NCBI GenBank assembly: GCA_038373865.1
Contig: JAXGGA010003445.1
Span: 38,439-102,438, forward strand
DNA from: Uloborus plumipes
Taxonomy: Eukaryota > Arthropoda > Arachnida > Araneae > Uloboridae
Reading direction: 5' to 3'
DNA length: 64,000 nt
Part shown: positions 23,300 to 34,792 of the stretch, one piece after another
How the letters are laid out: each line of letters starts with the position of its first letter
Numbering within the stretch: the first letter of the stretch is position 1
Program-made: the position numbers and the translations under genes
The notes under the pieces: model-generated
Seen by the model: the letters and a program-made list of their open reading frames with translations, nothing else
What the model was told of the DNA's origin: nothing
The model's database searches: none

Positions 23300-24409
23300 T
23301 CTATACTTAATAATATAAAGCTGTAGAGTTTGTTTGTTTGTTTGCTTGAACGCGTTAATCTCAGGAACTACTGGTTTGATTTGAAAAATTCTTTTTGTGT
23401 TGAATAGTTCATTTATCCAGGAAGGCTTTAGGCTATAGGAGTTATTGTTATAACTAAAAATAATAATGTAAAAAATAATAAACTCTACAAAAAGAATTAG
23501 TTTCCTCTCTTCTCGAGAGATGGCGCTCATAAAGAGTATTGCGAAGCTTTTGCAACTATGGAGGCGCCCTCTGCATTCAATGGTTGACAATCAAGCAGTT
23601 ACTCTTGCCTTTTAATGTGGATTACTTTCCACTCTTCTCGAGAGACGTCGTTCGTTAAAATTATTTTTTTAGCAACTGTGTAGAGAGCGCTGGTTGACAA
23701 TTGCTGTAGCCTCGAGAGTCTTTCCACATGGCTCAGATCACGAAATGGTTTTCGTGTTTTCTTTGATATTCAGGTACATAATTTGTTTTGTAGGATTTTT
23801 CTATAAACTTTTGTCTTCCTTATTTCTGCATTGTTAGTATTTGTTCTTCATTTGTGGTTGTTCGTCGTAACTTTATTATTATAGTGTACCTCAGGTACTT
23901 TACTAAGCACATAATTTAAAACCATAGTATATTTATATAGGGTGTTGTTTTCCTATTCTTTTGAATTTTTTTTTCTTATGTAATAGGTAGGTAAGAAGTT
24001 TCAAATAAATCAAACCTTCTTTTTTTTACTTATTTAAGATAGTTACTAATCTAAGTAAATAATATGATTCGTCATATTTTTGTAACGTTTTTACTATTTT
24101 GTATCATTGGTACTAAACACATAATTTAATTGCATAGTATTTTTATATTGGGTAGTGTTTAATTATTCTTTTAACGTTTTTTTCCTTATGTAGCACATAT
24201 ATACGTTGGCTTCAAATGAGTCTAACTTTTTTTAATAGTTCCATATAGTTACCAATCTAAATAAATAATTTGATTTGTCATGATTTAGTAGAACATGGGT
24301 ACTTATCTAACACATAATACAAGTGCGTGGTATTTTTATATTGAGTATTGTGTTGAATAGTACATCTACACGGGGAGGTAGCCCGTGCAACGCCGGGCCA
24401 CGCAGCTAG
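23300..24409 (+). mobile_element. Non-autonomous Helitron
   Basis: Begins TCTATACTTAATAATATAAA and continues with the TTTGTTTGTTTG and AACGCGTTAATCTCAGGAAC segment known from animal Helitrons. It ends CTAG (24406-24409). A hairpin with GCCCG/CGGGC arms (24381-24398) lies 7 nt upstream of the CTAG, the usual termination signal. It sits between A (23299) and T (24410), the typical Helitron target. There is no Rep/helicase gene in the 1110 bp. The interior has diverged tandem repeats of about 200 bp (about 23895-24350). Confidence 0.92.
23895..24350 (+). repeat. Tandem repeats of about 200 bp inside the Helitron
   Basis: Repeated landmarks are ACACATAATTTAA / GCACATAATTTAA, ATAGTAT.TTTATAT, CTTATGTA, and TAGTTACTAATCTAA / TAGTTACCAATCTAA. 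There are two full units and part of a third. No coding meaning. Confidence 0.7.
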
Positions 24410-24410
24410 T

Positions 24411-27215
24411 GAAAGATAAAATTATACACTGCTTTTACACAGACCACGTGTCATGATGTGTTCTTCTGAAAAGGCAATGGGTTCCTATCTCCGTTGCTGC
24501 ACAATTATTTCTCTGTGTGTTTTATTTCTTTACTAGAGTGTTTTGATAGTAAATGTTTTGAGTTTCTGTGTTAGAATTGTTCTTATACAAAAACTCGAAA
24601 CAAGTTTAGGAAATCATTAACACTAAAGGGGGTATGATTTTTGAAATTTGACTGTGTAGACCAAGAACCGTGTAAAAGGTTAGTTTTCTGTGTTTTAACT
24701 TTTTTACTCTAAATTTGATTTTTGCATCGCATGATGACCATTTTTTCAATGGCATTTCACCGTGACGTTACTAAAATATAAGTTCGTTCGAATTAAACAT
24801 TCTACATATTTTCATCATTATCATTAAGACAAAAAGTAAATGCTTTCAATGTATGCCACACATTAAAACTAGATCTTAAGCTAAAGAAAAATTAATTAAA
24901 CCTAAATTTAAGATTTTAAACTTATACCACTGCAGCTCTGACTTGACTGTAGCTTAATTTGTCTTGTTATTCCTTTGATAGAAAATGTTAAAACTACTTA
25001 TTTCAAAATTTAATTTACATCCTGTTTACATGAGTATTTTAAAGTAAAAATTATTAATACATCTTGCTTTGACAAACACATATTCTAGCGCTTTCCGTGA
25101 AATACGATTTTGCCCAAAGCGATTGTCTGGAAATCGAAAGTTTTTAAAAAGGTTTTGTTTGAAACTGTTTTTTTCTCTTCTTAATAAAATCAACTTTCCA
25201 AATTTGAAACATTCTATCGATTTTGACATCTTCAAATCTAACTTTCATTACCTTTGGAAAGATTGTCAGAAAAATAAATAACCTATCGCATTTCAAAGTG
25301 CTAATGTATTTATTCATGTTACATGAAGAAAACTATGATAAAAATAACTTTATTGGATGAACTTTTAAACTGTGCCTTATTATTATATTTGACAAAAGTT
25401 GTATAAATATCATGTTTGAAAATAGTTCTCTTGTTTGGATTTTTTTTTTTCATTTTAAGAAAGCCATTTTAAGCGACTTCTGCAGCATGTTCCCGTTTAA
25501 CCTCCAATATCTTTATTCTCGCAACGTTTTATCTTAGAAACATACTTATATCTAGAGTAAAAATGCTCAAAAATAGGTGCAGAGTTAAGATGTTAAAAGC
25601 GAAAACAAAAATTCAAAAAATACGAAATGTAACTTTTTAAACGGATCTTAGCACAAAAATAATTCGAACTCGAACATTTTGACATTAATAAGACCAATGT
25701 TCTCTGAAGTATGACACGCAGCGCTTTAGGATTTACACTACTTTACACTCGGTGTCAATAACATATTTTGGAGGAAAATGTAGCTAACGAGGTTTAAACT
25801 TAAATGTGTATATTAGGGTGTGTCAAAAAAACTCATATTTTTATTTTGAAGTTGTAATAGCGCGGAACAGTTGTGAATTATCAAGACGGGCAAAATATTT
25901 GTATACCGATAAGTGTAATAATCTACAATGTGTTTTGTGCCATAAGTGGTATAAACAAATTTTTCACTAAGTGTATTTAAACATTTTTAGAGCAAAGGAA
26001 ATAATGACTAAGCACACTTCTAATTGAAATGCAGACCTTTTTTTTTTTAAAGCAAGAACTGTAATACCTAGACTAGTGCAGCTAACTAGTGCATCAAAAT
26101 CACACTAAACTGTTATAGCAATGTTCCGGAAGGGGCACAAAGCTCAGTTTAACTGCATTTAAAAATCAGAGGAATATATGAGGGTTTATTTTGTTTGTGC
26201 CAGATCTGGCACACCGTGCAGTGAAGGGTTAAAATCGTAATTATTGATGGAAAACAATAGAAAATCACTTTACATTATTACAGAGAATTCTTTGCAAACC
26301 ATTTTCTTCTTTTAAAAAAATATTATGAGTGTAATTTTGAAAATTTATAACTGAGGCAGTTAATCCGACAGGGCGTTAAACACTGTCTGTAACAAAGTAT
26401 GCTAATATCCTGAAATTATTGTATTAATGTGTAACATGGCAATATCAAGAGCTGTCTTTCCCATTTTCGATTCTAAATTTTAGAGTATGAAAATAAAGTA
26501 ATTTTTCTTTTATGTGGACAAACACGGTTAATTCTTCCTTAATTTCATATATCAGTAAATTTCCCCTTTTGTACTAAAAAATTCTTCGCACAGTTTTCAT
26601 TTTTTTCCCATCAACAGTTTTGATTTTCTCAACCGCACGAAAGAAATTTTTAGGTATTGTTTGAAGACTGTAGTTAACGTTTAAAGAATTTTAAAAAAAG
26701 GTAAGCTTAGTTGTTATATTTGACGGACCATGTTAGGTCTTTTTTGCTAGTTCTGTTTTTTCTTTTTTTTTTACTTAGTAAAGGGACCCAATGATTTTTG
26801 AAAGCATATTGTATTATTTAGTTCACAAAGCAAAATAGGTTAAAAATTAACTCCATCTGTAAATTAAATGTCGTTTACAAGTAAGAAATGCAACATATGA
26901 TGTGTTCTAATTGAACTTTTTTTTTAACTTAAAAAAAGTTAATATCAGGTTCACCAAAATATAAAAATCTAAACTAACATAAAACTTCGATTTTTTTTCT
27001 TCAAAAGAGAAAACAACAATAGCATGTTTTAAACTGAAGTAAGATAATTTTGAGCTAATACCCCTAAATCTTCCCTTTTTTTGCCTTGTTTAAATTTGCT
27101 TTTTTCCGCTTAGTTGAAATATTTCTCTTTCTCGAAATGAACGAAAAATTTGTTTACTGTTTTTACTCACTCTCATTCTTATTTTTACATCATGTTGTTT
27201 ATCTATAAAATAATG
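24411..27215. other. AT-rich DNA with one possible piggyBac-type end
   Basis: No gene is supportable. Near 26198-26232 a perfect 16-bp palindrome (GTGCCAGATCTGGCAC) lies just before CAGTGAAGGGTTAA. This would fit the right end of a TTAA-target element, but no partner end was found. At 25816 AGGGTGTGTCAAAAAAACTC resembles the end of some TA-target elements, also unpaired. Confidence 0.4.
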
Positions 27216-27217
27216 TA

Positions 27218-28123
27218 GGGGGATGGGGGGCAAAGTGAAATGGCAAAATATTTTCACAGTTTGCAACGCCACCTACCAAGCAATATTTTAACAAAACCCC
27301 TAAACATACAGTCTATTCCTGTCAACAAATAGATAGATCCAAAGATCAACGAAAAAAATTATGCAAGTCCTTTTCAAAATTTGATACACCTATTGCAATA
27401 TTCGTGTTTTTTCAAAAATATTTTTTGTTATGATACAATTGTAATGTTTTTGTAATTATCATTTTAAGTATTAATTGAGATCTAGTGGTATCCAGTACAA
27501 TACTTATTTCGTTTATATTAAGCGAATTTTGATTTTAAATGTTCAATGTAATTTGTCAAGTGCACGCGGGGCAAAGTGGATGGGGCAAAGTGAAATAGTT
27601 CATTTCGTTTACTTATGCATTATTTTTTAAATCACGTACGTATTTCTTTATTTATTAATTAATTTACATTATTTTACCTATTAATTCACTTATTTATTCA
27701 TTCGTTCACTGATTTTCTTATTCGTTCTCTATTTTATTCACTCATTTCTTTTTCTCATAAATTAATGAGTTCATTAATTTGTTTATTTATTTATTCGTTT
27801 ATTTTTTCATTAATAAGTCATTTATTCGTTTGTTTACACGTCCATTTGATGAAAATTACTGTTAATCATAAAATAGAAAATTTTTCATAGTAAAAATATT
27901 GCATTTTTCACTTTGCCCCATGGTTTTTTAAGGTGGAAAATTTCTACCTTTTTTGAAGGTGCAAAATAACTGCCAAAAATGAAAAATAATATTTCAACGC
28001 AAGTTGTCATGCAAAATACATTATTCAATCTTTATGTACAATAATTTTCAGAACAAATTTCCGATGCGTTCATTTTGAAATAGGTCAGCTATCTTAACTA
28101 TTTCACTTTGCCCCACATTCCCC
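27218..28123. mobile_element. TA-target element with GGGGCAAAGTGAAAT words, copy A
   Basis: 906 bp between TA (27216-27217 and 28124-28125). The left end is GGGGGATGGGGGGCAAAGTG; the right end mirrors it with CACTTTGCCCCACATTCCCC. Further copies of the word lie inside: a direct pair at 27567-27597 and an inverse copy at 27907-27921. Its close relative is 39243-43130. A TTTA-rich degenerate stretch (about 27640-27850) fills the middle. There is no coding sequence, so it is non-autonomous. Confidence 0.85.
27640..27850. repeat. TTTATTCATTCG-type degenerate simple repeat
   Basis: A run of loosely repeated TTATTTATT / TTCATTCGTT units. The related element at 39650-39740 has a shorter version. 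Confidence 0.7.
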
Positions 28124-28383
28124 TACTTTTTAAAAATTAGCATTTTTAATTCTTGAGCTTTTTGATAACTAAAAGCCAATGACGCTCTTCTTGCAAACTG
28201 CTTACTCACTTTTTCTTTTTTTAATATGTTTTAGCTCTCTAACTATTGTTTCATTGCAGTGTTGCGGAACTCAAATAGAACGAAAGCGAAGAGATCGCGA
28301 TTGTATCTCATTGTAGCCGAAAGCTTGTAAAAAAGGAATTAAAAAAAATAATAAAAGAAAAAAAATCCGGAAAATTCATACTT

Positions 28384-28558
28384 CAGGGACGTCATTTCAA
28401 GTTTTTTCCAGGGGGAGGGGCAAAGGGTCCAAACACAATGCATTTTCATTGGAAAACATAAAAAAACCACGCCCACTTATATGTAAATGCGTTGATTTCT
28501 CAAAGTCGGGGGGGGGGGGAATTGACCCCCCCCCCTGACCCCTGAAATGACGGGCCTG
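28384..28558 (+). mobile_element. hAT-like MITE, copy 1
   Basis: Ends CAGGGACGTCATTTCA / TGAAATGACGGGCCTG. The interior matches the inverted copy at 47099-47253 (CAAAGGGTCCAAA, CCACGCCCACTTATATGTAA, TGATTTCTCAAAGTC). Near the right end a G11 run and a C11 run flank AATTGA and can pair. No clean 8-bp duplication is seen here; the right flank has become a T-run. Confidence 0.8.
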
Positions 28559-28942
28559 CATTTTTTTTTTTTTTTTTTTTTGCAGACTAGCGAATGATTT
28601 GATTGAATTGCTTTGAACTTTCTTAGTGTATCTTTCTCGTGCAACTTTTTTTCTAGGAATACTCATGGTTCAAGAAACATCGTCATTTGAACCCTGTAGG
28701 AATTTTTTCTTCACGGCACACTAAAAAAATGTAAGGTTACCATTGTCCATGGGTGCAGCGTCGAGCAACTTCTAGAGTCATCTGTTCCGATTTTGAGAAA
28801 GCTATCGTTGTTGGAGGAAAGTTTGACGCAGCCTGTGTAAATTTCCAAACCAAGCGGTAAAATGAATGGGGTATTATTCAAAGCACATGGGTTAAGAGAA
28901 ACATCGGCGCAGAGTTCTCAAAGTCGTATAAGCGTAACCAAG
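28559..28942. other. T-run and unannotated AT-rich DNA
   Basis: A T-run of about 22 bp at 28561-28582, then unrecognised sequence. Confidence 0.4.
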
Positions 28943-29112
28943 ATGTGCCTTAACCGGTTGAGTGGTAGAAAGTGCTTGCTATGTCAGCGGTACCTTCGCG
29001 GTTTGGACTCATCCTTTTGTGTGTAGTTGAAATAACTTACGAATTTGCGTACAGTGGTTTGGTAGTGTGAAAGCATGAACCTGACAAACATTAAATAAAC
29101 GAATGAGTGAAA
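28943..29112 (+). mobile_element. Degenerate tRNA-derived SINE
   Basis: A box-A-like TTAACCGGTTGAGTGGTAGA (28950-28969) and a box-B-like GCGGTTTGGACTC (28998-29010) have tRNA-like spacing. They are followed by an unrelated body and a tail of AAATAAACGAATGAGTGAAA (29093-29112), typical of a retroposon 3' end. Target duplications were not identified, and the boxes are mutated. Confidence 0.5.
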
Positions 29113-29941
29113 GTAATCTCCCACCCTGAGGAATGCTTTAATCTTATCTCTTTTTTCTTGACAGAGAATTCTGGTGCAACCTTACGCACACAGAAATCTG
29201 TAAAACGATGCGCTATAGTTGCCTTACCCATGGTGTAACCTTCAACAAGTCATATGTCACTATGTAAATTTGAGCCAATCGATTAAGATTTGAGAGAGAT
29301 GCGGAACAGCAAAAGATTCGTTTCAGAGATTATTTACATTTTTGTAACAAAAATGTAAATAATCTTGGCACAAATTTACATATTCTGATATGTCAAATAT
29401 TACCTCAGCATATGCTTAGATCCGATTAGTCCTTCGTCTTTTATTTTCCGTATTTTAAACTCCCTCACAACCTTGTATCATTCCATTTGCTTGCCGGAAA
29501 CTGAGGAAGGAGGCTGTTGCCTCCGAAACATGTTTACCCCTTTTTAAATCCTTTAATTTTATTTGTGCTTTTAAGTATTGTGTCTCATTTTCCTAAAACT
29601 TAATTCCTAACCTATCGCTTTTTAATGTTGAAGGTTGTTAATATTCAAACCTCTTCACATTTGACCATCTCTTTCATTATTTTTCATTTGCACTAGCTTG
29701 AATTTGGTCGAAAGTAAATTTCAGAAGTGATGACTCTGGCGTCAATAAATGGATAACTATAAAATGCTCTCTACTCCATACATTACAAGGCTCTCATCAC
29801 TTGTTCTCAGTGTTTAAGACTTATCTTTTACTTTATGTTTACTTTGGAATTTTATAGAAATTTTGACAAAGTCGTGCTGGAAATCAGAGGCAAAATTTAG
29901 GACTCACAAAAGTATTGCTCACTTTTGCGGCGTTTGTTCGT
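29113..29941. other. Unannotated DNA with a perfect hairpin and a hammerhead-like motif
   Basis: A perfect 18-bp stem with a 3-nt loop lies at 29327-29365 (arms AGATTATTTACATTTTTG and complement). At 29501-29529 the sequence CTGAGGA, a GGAGGC/GCCTCC hairpin and GAAAC resembles the core of a hammerhead ribozyme with one core change. No ORF is supportable. Confidence 0.4.
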
Positions 29942-30305
29942 TTAACCCATTAATGCCTAGCGTCCCTTTTTAGGGACGGTCGGAAAAGTGAGTCTGAATT
30001 TTCCAAAAATAAACATTTCAACCAAATAATTGTGTTTAATTATTACTTTGGTATTGCTTCAATTCCGTATTAACAGATTGCAGCACATAACCGCTGTAAA
30101 GTGTGATCTGTAGCCATTTGATTATAATCTTTATCAAAAATTACATCGTTCGCAATCTCAAGAACAAAAAGCTAAGTTTTTAAAGTTATTAACAAGTAAA
30201 TCTATCTGTGTTTGATATATGTGCTACTTTGATCGATGTTTTAGTTTACCTTTTTTTGCAATTTTGTAAATTTTAAATTTTTTTAGGATTTTATAGCAAT
30301 TTAAG

Positions 30306-31600
30306 AACGTCCCTAAAAAGGGACGCTAGGCACCAAAGGCTGCATTGTTTAACCGTTGCTGATTTCTTGCTTAGAATCTATAATTTATATCAAAGAAGTT
30401 AGTAAATGTTTTTAGACTGAAAAACAGATAATAATTGTCATTTTTAAAACTTATTTTATTTTCAAAATATAATTAAATTAAATTAATTAATATATATAAA
30501 CTTAATTATACAATGTTCTTAAATATTTTCTCTTTTTATTAATAACAAAAAATACTCAAGGTAAATTTTGAAAGAAAGCTATTTCAAAAATGTAATTCTT
30601 TAAAACACTAATTATTCCTTATATTTCATTACTTTTCCATTATGCATTTAGGTGTTTATTATTGTTTAGTCTGACTGTTGGGGGGGAAGAAGCCCTAAGC
30701 TGTTTCAGAAGCTTAGCATTTCACCTTGATGTGAAGAATTCAAGGATTGCATATGTGTCTGTTGTTTGGGAAAGGGGGGGGGTTGCAGATTTAATTTCAG
30801 AATTCCCTGAGCATGCCAATTTTGATCTCTACTGTGAGAATTTATTTACTTCTCTTGCGCTCCTACGTGATTATTTGTCTCAGCAAGGTTTTGTGCAAGA
30901 ATTGGATTAAAAAATGCTCATGAACTGAAGTTACGTTGTTCAAAAAAGAAAAGAGAGGAAGTTTTGAATAAATGTCGATGACAGGTAAAATAATATTACG
31001 TTGATTCGGTGGAATAATAGCAATGTCATAACTATTGCATTGAATCTTCATGGAGTTTATCCTATTGTAAAGGCTAAGCGATTGTCCAACAGCGAAAAGA
31101 AAGTAATTGAAATTGATGAACCAAATATATATGGTTGCTCAATACAAACGTTGCATAGGGAAAAAGATCCCATGCATCAAATATCGGGAACTACCGGTTT
31201 TTGATCCACTCTAAAAAATGGTGGTAGCAGCTCTTCATTTTTATTTTAAAAGCTGCTGTACAACATGCATTGAGCTCAAGGGAGTTGAGTTAGGTATTAT
31301 GGGGCTAGTTGTTATATTGTTTTAAATAAGACTCAGGTAAGATGTGCCCATTGAAGTAAAAGACCTTATCGGAATGCAGCAAATGCAATACGTAGGTTTC
31401 CAGAACAAATGTTTTGCTGACTTTCATACTCAACAACACCAATATTTCCTTGTTCTCTGAATCTACTTCCCAGTTTATGTTAATTGCTGCTTTTATTTCT
31501 TCTTATAAATTGTCATTTTCAATATCACATCGTAGGCAGAAAAAAAATTTTGGTAAAAAAGTATGTACCCTCTGGTGCCTAGCGTCCCTTTTTAGGGACG
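30306..31600. repeat. Inner inverted repeats of the piggyBac-like element
   Basis: AACGTCCCTAAAAAGGGACG continues into CTAGGCACC at 30306-30334. The inverse GGTGCCTAGCGTCCC then TTTTTAGGGACG lies at 31574-31600. Each contains the hairpin CGTCCCTTTTTAGGGACG, also present at the outer left end (29961-29978). Such subterminal repeats are likely transposase-binding sites (inference). Confidence 0.8.
30662..31400 (+). pseudogene. piggyBac-type transposase, broken, C-terminal half
   Basis: A fragment of a DDE transposase of the piggyBac family (DDE_Tnp_1_7 fold), which cuts and pastes at TTAA. Visible pieces in order follow. FDLYCENLFTSLALLRDYLS (about 30820-30880) matches the block around the third catalytic aspartate, but that position is E in CEN. 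An RWNNSNVITIALNLHGVYPI stretch and AKRLSNSEKKVIEIDEP lie at about 31004-31115. A damaged YN-x2-MGGVD-like block follows near 31144. A KKWW-stop-QLF block lies at about 31213-31235, then an RNAANAIRR-like end near 31373. Stops and frame changes separate the pieces and the N-terminal half is missing, so it cannot make enzyme. It lies inside 29946-31730 in the orientation expected for the element's own gene. Confidence 0.75.
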
Positions 31601-31874
31601 ATTTTTCTTTCTTAAATAAAAAATTTATTTTTTACATGATAATTTTTTAACTATTTTCCTGTCCATTAAACACTATTTGTAACCAGTATACAAAGTATCG
31701 TTGAAAAATAAAATGTCAGGCATTAATGGGTTAATGTGGGTTGTGCTCCCACAGTTTTAACATTGTATTAGCCAAATCTTTCTGATTTCGGCGCTTAATC
31801 AGGACTCTCGTTAAATCAGAGCTTGTTATGGGCGAGGTAGACAGTATTTGAAAGGCCTCAGAATGTTTCGTTTG

Positions 31875-31925
<51 letters not shown>

Positions 31926-31926
31926 T
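31875..31926. repeat. (TTA)n microsatellite
   Basis: About 50 bp of near-perfect ATT repeats. Confidence 0.95.
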
Positions 31927-33911
31927 TAGATTTTGTGCATTCATTTATTTTTTTATGAAAAGCATGTGTCCTCATTTTTCAGGAAGCTTCTGCCTTTTTT
32001 ATGTGCGTATTAAGGAATTTTTGACAATTTCTTTTTGGCTTTTAAGTAAGTTATTACATCCAATTCTTGCGTTTTCCAATGCGTATTGCCGTTTTTAATG
32101 ACTTAAATATTTCATTTGCTTTTAATTCACATTAACAGAAATACAATGAGACTAGACATACTAGCAACCATTATTTTTAAGGAACGTTCCTGATTTTTTC
32201 CCCTTTGTATTGTAGTTTAATCGGCTTATGAACTATTTATAGTGAGACAGAAAAAGCACTACTTTCTATAAATAACATTCTTTGAATCATTAAAAAAAAG
32301 TTTCTTTTTATGTATTTTGAAATGTTTTATTTAATCAGTTTAATTCACAGAATCGGAAAATTCCAGTCATATCATACGTTTGAGTTTAAAACTCAAATAG
32401 ATGCTGTAAATAGTTTTTTTCGCTTGTCACGTGTTTTTCTTCTTTAAAAAAAAGAAAATCCTTAGAATAGAAATTAATTCAGATACTATTTCTGAGGAAT
32501 GGATTATCTATAAAATTCTGGGGAATTTGCTAAGTTCGCATAGATATCGGTAATCATATAATTTTTATTATTTCCTGGTAATTAAGTTAGAACATTTAGA
32601 GAGGAGAACTAAATAATGAAACTTCGTGGAATACGTATCCAAATATATCTTTCAGAATTCCGCAAAAGCCTTTTCTACAATTTTCCTAGAATATTTTGTA
32701 TATACAGTAATACGTTTTTATACTTTATGTTAAAATCACATTATTTTAAGTAATTCATCATGGTTAAAGTTTGCTTCTGGGAATTAAACCGCATTGTAAT
32801 TAAAAACACATTTAAAGCTTATTCAAAGTTGATTGAGATAAAAGGCCGTAGTTTTTGACTTTGTTTTCTGCTAAAAAGCGCATTGGTTTTAGTTGTAAAA
32901 ATCCAATTTATTCAAAAAATATAGAATTTTGTGATGGTAAAAGGAAAAAGTTTCGCTTTGAAAAACTATTTTTACCGCTAAATTGCTCACTCAGGTATAT
33001 CATATGCTTCCTTTGTCTTCCGAAAAATTATGTTTAATAAAAAATGTTACTTTATATTTGACATGAATGGGGGACAAAAGTTCTTTTTTTAAGAAAAACC
33101 TATTTTAATTTTTTTAATCAATAAACAAAATTGGCATATTTTCCTTAAACTTATGTTGTTTAATTGGGTGCATCTTTCCATTCGTATCGATATAGAACAA
33201 TAAAACTATTTTTTCCTTTTTATTTAAAAATGGTAGCAAATTTACTTTTGTTTTTATCAAGAAAATATTCCCAATATAATAATTAACTCACTCACGTCTT
33301 CAATTTGTAAACTAATTGAATCGTTACTTTTCATGACCTCATTTACATAGCGTTTTTTGGATATATCGCACTCTTTTATGGTCTCCCGAAAAGAGCGATA
33401 TAACGGTTGGTGACTGAATAGCGAATAAAACTACTAAATGCAAAATCATTTTATTTGAAGTACGTCAAAAGAATATTTTACATTTGTACCGGCAGAAATG
33501 CATCGGGACATAAGTCTGTAAAGAGTTAAGAACATACGGAAACAGAATTTCTATGACAACTTTAGGGCTCAATATTCTAGATCTGCGTGTTTCTTATTTT
33601 TCGGCTGTTTGAGTAACGATACTCCATGATCGTTCAGTGGTTTGGAGGCCTAAAATCCATCCTTTGAAAAGCAGAATTTCGCTGCTTCTTTTTTTCAAAA
33701 CTAAACTCCGTTATATTTTTCACCGTCTTTTACAGATCGAACAAGATTGCGCATTTTTATTTCTTGAAAGTTTTCATCTTATTTTTTCCGCATCTTGAAG
33801 TAAATAAAGTAAAAATTAATTTACAAGCTGAAAAAAAGGATGACTATTAAAGCATAAATAAGTAATTGAGGAAGTGGTCTGAATACGCGAAATCACATTC
33901 ATTTCGATACC
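31927..33911. other. AT-rich, no gene recognised
   Basis: Two kb without a supportable gene. A small inverted repeat at about 33362-33402 (ATATCGCACTCTTTT with GAAAAGAGCGATAT) is the only structure noticed. Confidence 0.45.
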
Positions 33912-33949
33912 TATACTGCAAAAAATTACCCGTTGCTTTCACAGTAGAA

Positions 33950-34790
33950 TACTGACAGCCGAGGTTCCAATTTAAAACTGTAAAATGCACAATAATAAAC
34001 TTCGAAACTAGCAATTTTACAGTTTCTTACTGTAAAGTTAAAAATTTCACAGTTTATTGCCGTAAAACTTAGCAATATTATACTGTAAGAACAACAGTAT
34101 AATACTGGCAGCCGAGGTTCCAATTTAAAACTGTAAAATGCACAATAATAAACTTCGAAACTAGCAATTTTACAGTTTCTTACTGTAAAGTTAAAAATTT
34201 CACAGTTTATTGCCGTAAAATTTAGCAATATTATACTGTAAGAACAACAGTATAATACTGGCAGCCGAGGTTCCAATTTAAAACTGTAAAATGCACAATA
34301 ATAAACTTCGAAACTAGCAATTTTACAGTTTCTTACTGTAAAGTTAAAAATTTCACAGTTTATTGCCGTAAAACTTAGCAATATTATACTGTAAGAACAA
34401 CAGTATAATACTGGCAGCCGAGGTTCCAATTTAAAACTGTAAAATGCACAATAATAAACTTCGAAACTAGCAATTTTACAGTTTCTTACTGTAAAGTTAA
34501 AAATTTCACAGTTTATTGCCGTAAAACTTAGCAATATTATACTGTAAGAACAACAGTATAATACTGGCAGCCGAGGTTCCAATTTAAAACTGTAAAATGC
34601 ACAATAATCAACTTCGAAACTAGCAATTTTACAGTTTCTTACTGTAAAGTTAAAAATTTCACAGTTTATTGCCGTAAAACTTAGCAATATTATACTGTAA
34701 GAACAACAGTATAATACTGGCAGCCGAGGTTCCAGTTTAAAACTGTAAAATTTACGATAATAAACTGTAAAATTAGCAATTTTACAGTTT
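33950..34790. repeat. 153-bp tandem array, about 5.5 units
   Basis: The phrase GAGGTTCCA recurs at 33961, 34114, 34267, 34420, 34573 and 34726, exactly every 153 bp, and units differ at only a few bases. Each unit carries several TACTGTAA/TTACAGT words in both orientations. Since 153 is divisible by three, a 253-aa minus-strand frame (33926-34687) stays open through the array; I regard that as a by-product, not a gene. Confidence 0.95.
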
Positions 34791-34792
34791 AA

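Larger units (their letters stand above)
29946..31730 (+). mobile_element. Long piggyBac-like element with transposase remnant; parent type of the MITEs
   Basis: 1785 bp between TTAA (29942-29945 and 31731-31734), ending CCCATTAATGCC on both sides. The outer parts (29946 to about 30190 and about 31470-31730) match the ~510-bp MITEs in the window. Between them lie about 1.28 kb the MITEs lack, containing piggyBac transposase relics. Inner inverted copies of the subterminal motif (30306-30334 and 31574-31600) are perfect complements over 26 bp. The MITE junction (CCCAGC/TTCCCAG) falls where this interior is missing, so the MITEs look like internal-deletion derivatives. Confidence 0.85.

Noticed and set aside
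26041..26232. piggyBac-like element ending GAAGGGTTAA
   Set aside because: One plausible end with a palindrome, but no partner end with TTAA could be found within range.
28731..29246. MITE with ends GTAAGGTTACC / GGTGTAACCTT
   Set aside because: Pairing is short and gapped and no target duplication is seen; coincidence is likely.
33926..34687. 253-aa minus-strand ORF made of 51-residue repeats
   Set aside because: It exists only because the 153-bp array unit is divisible by three and has no stop in that frame. The unit is non-coding MITE sequence with inverted TACTGTAA words.
33950..34790. CRISPR-like array
   Set aside because: The whole 153-bp unit is repeated without variable spacers, inside a eukaryotic MITE.
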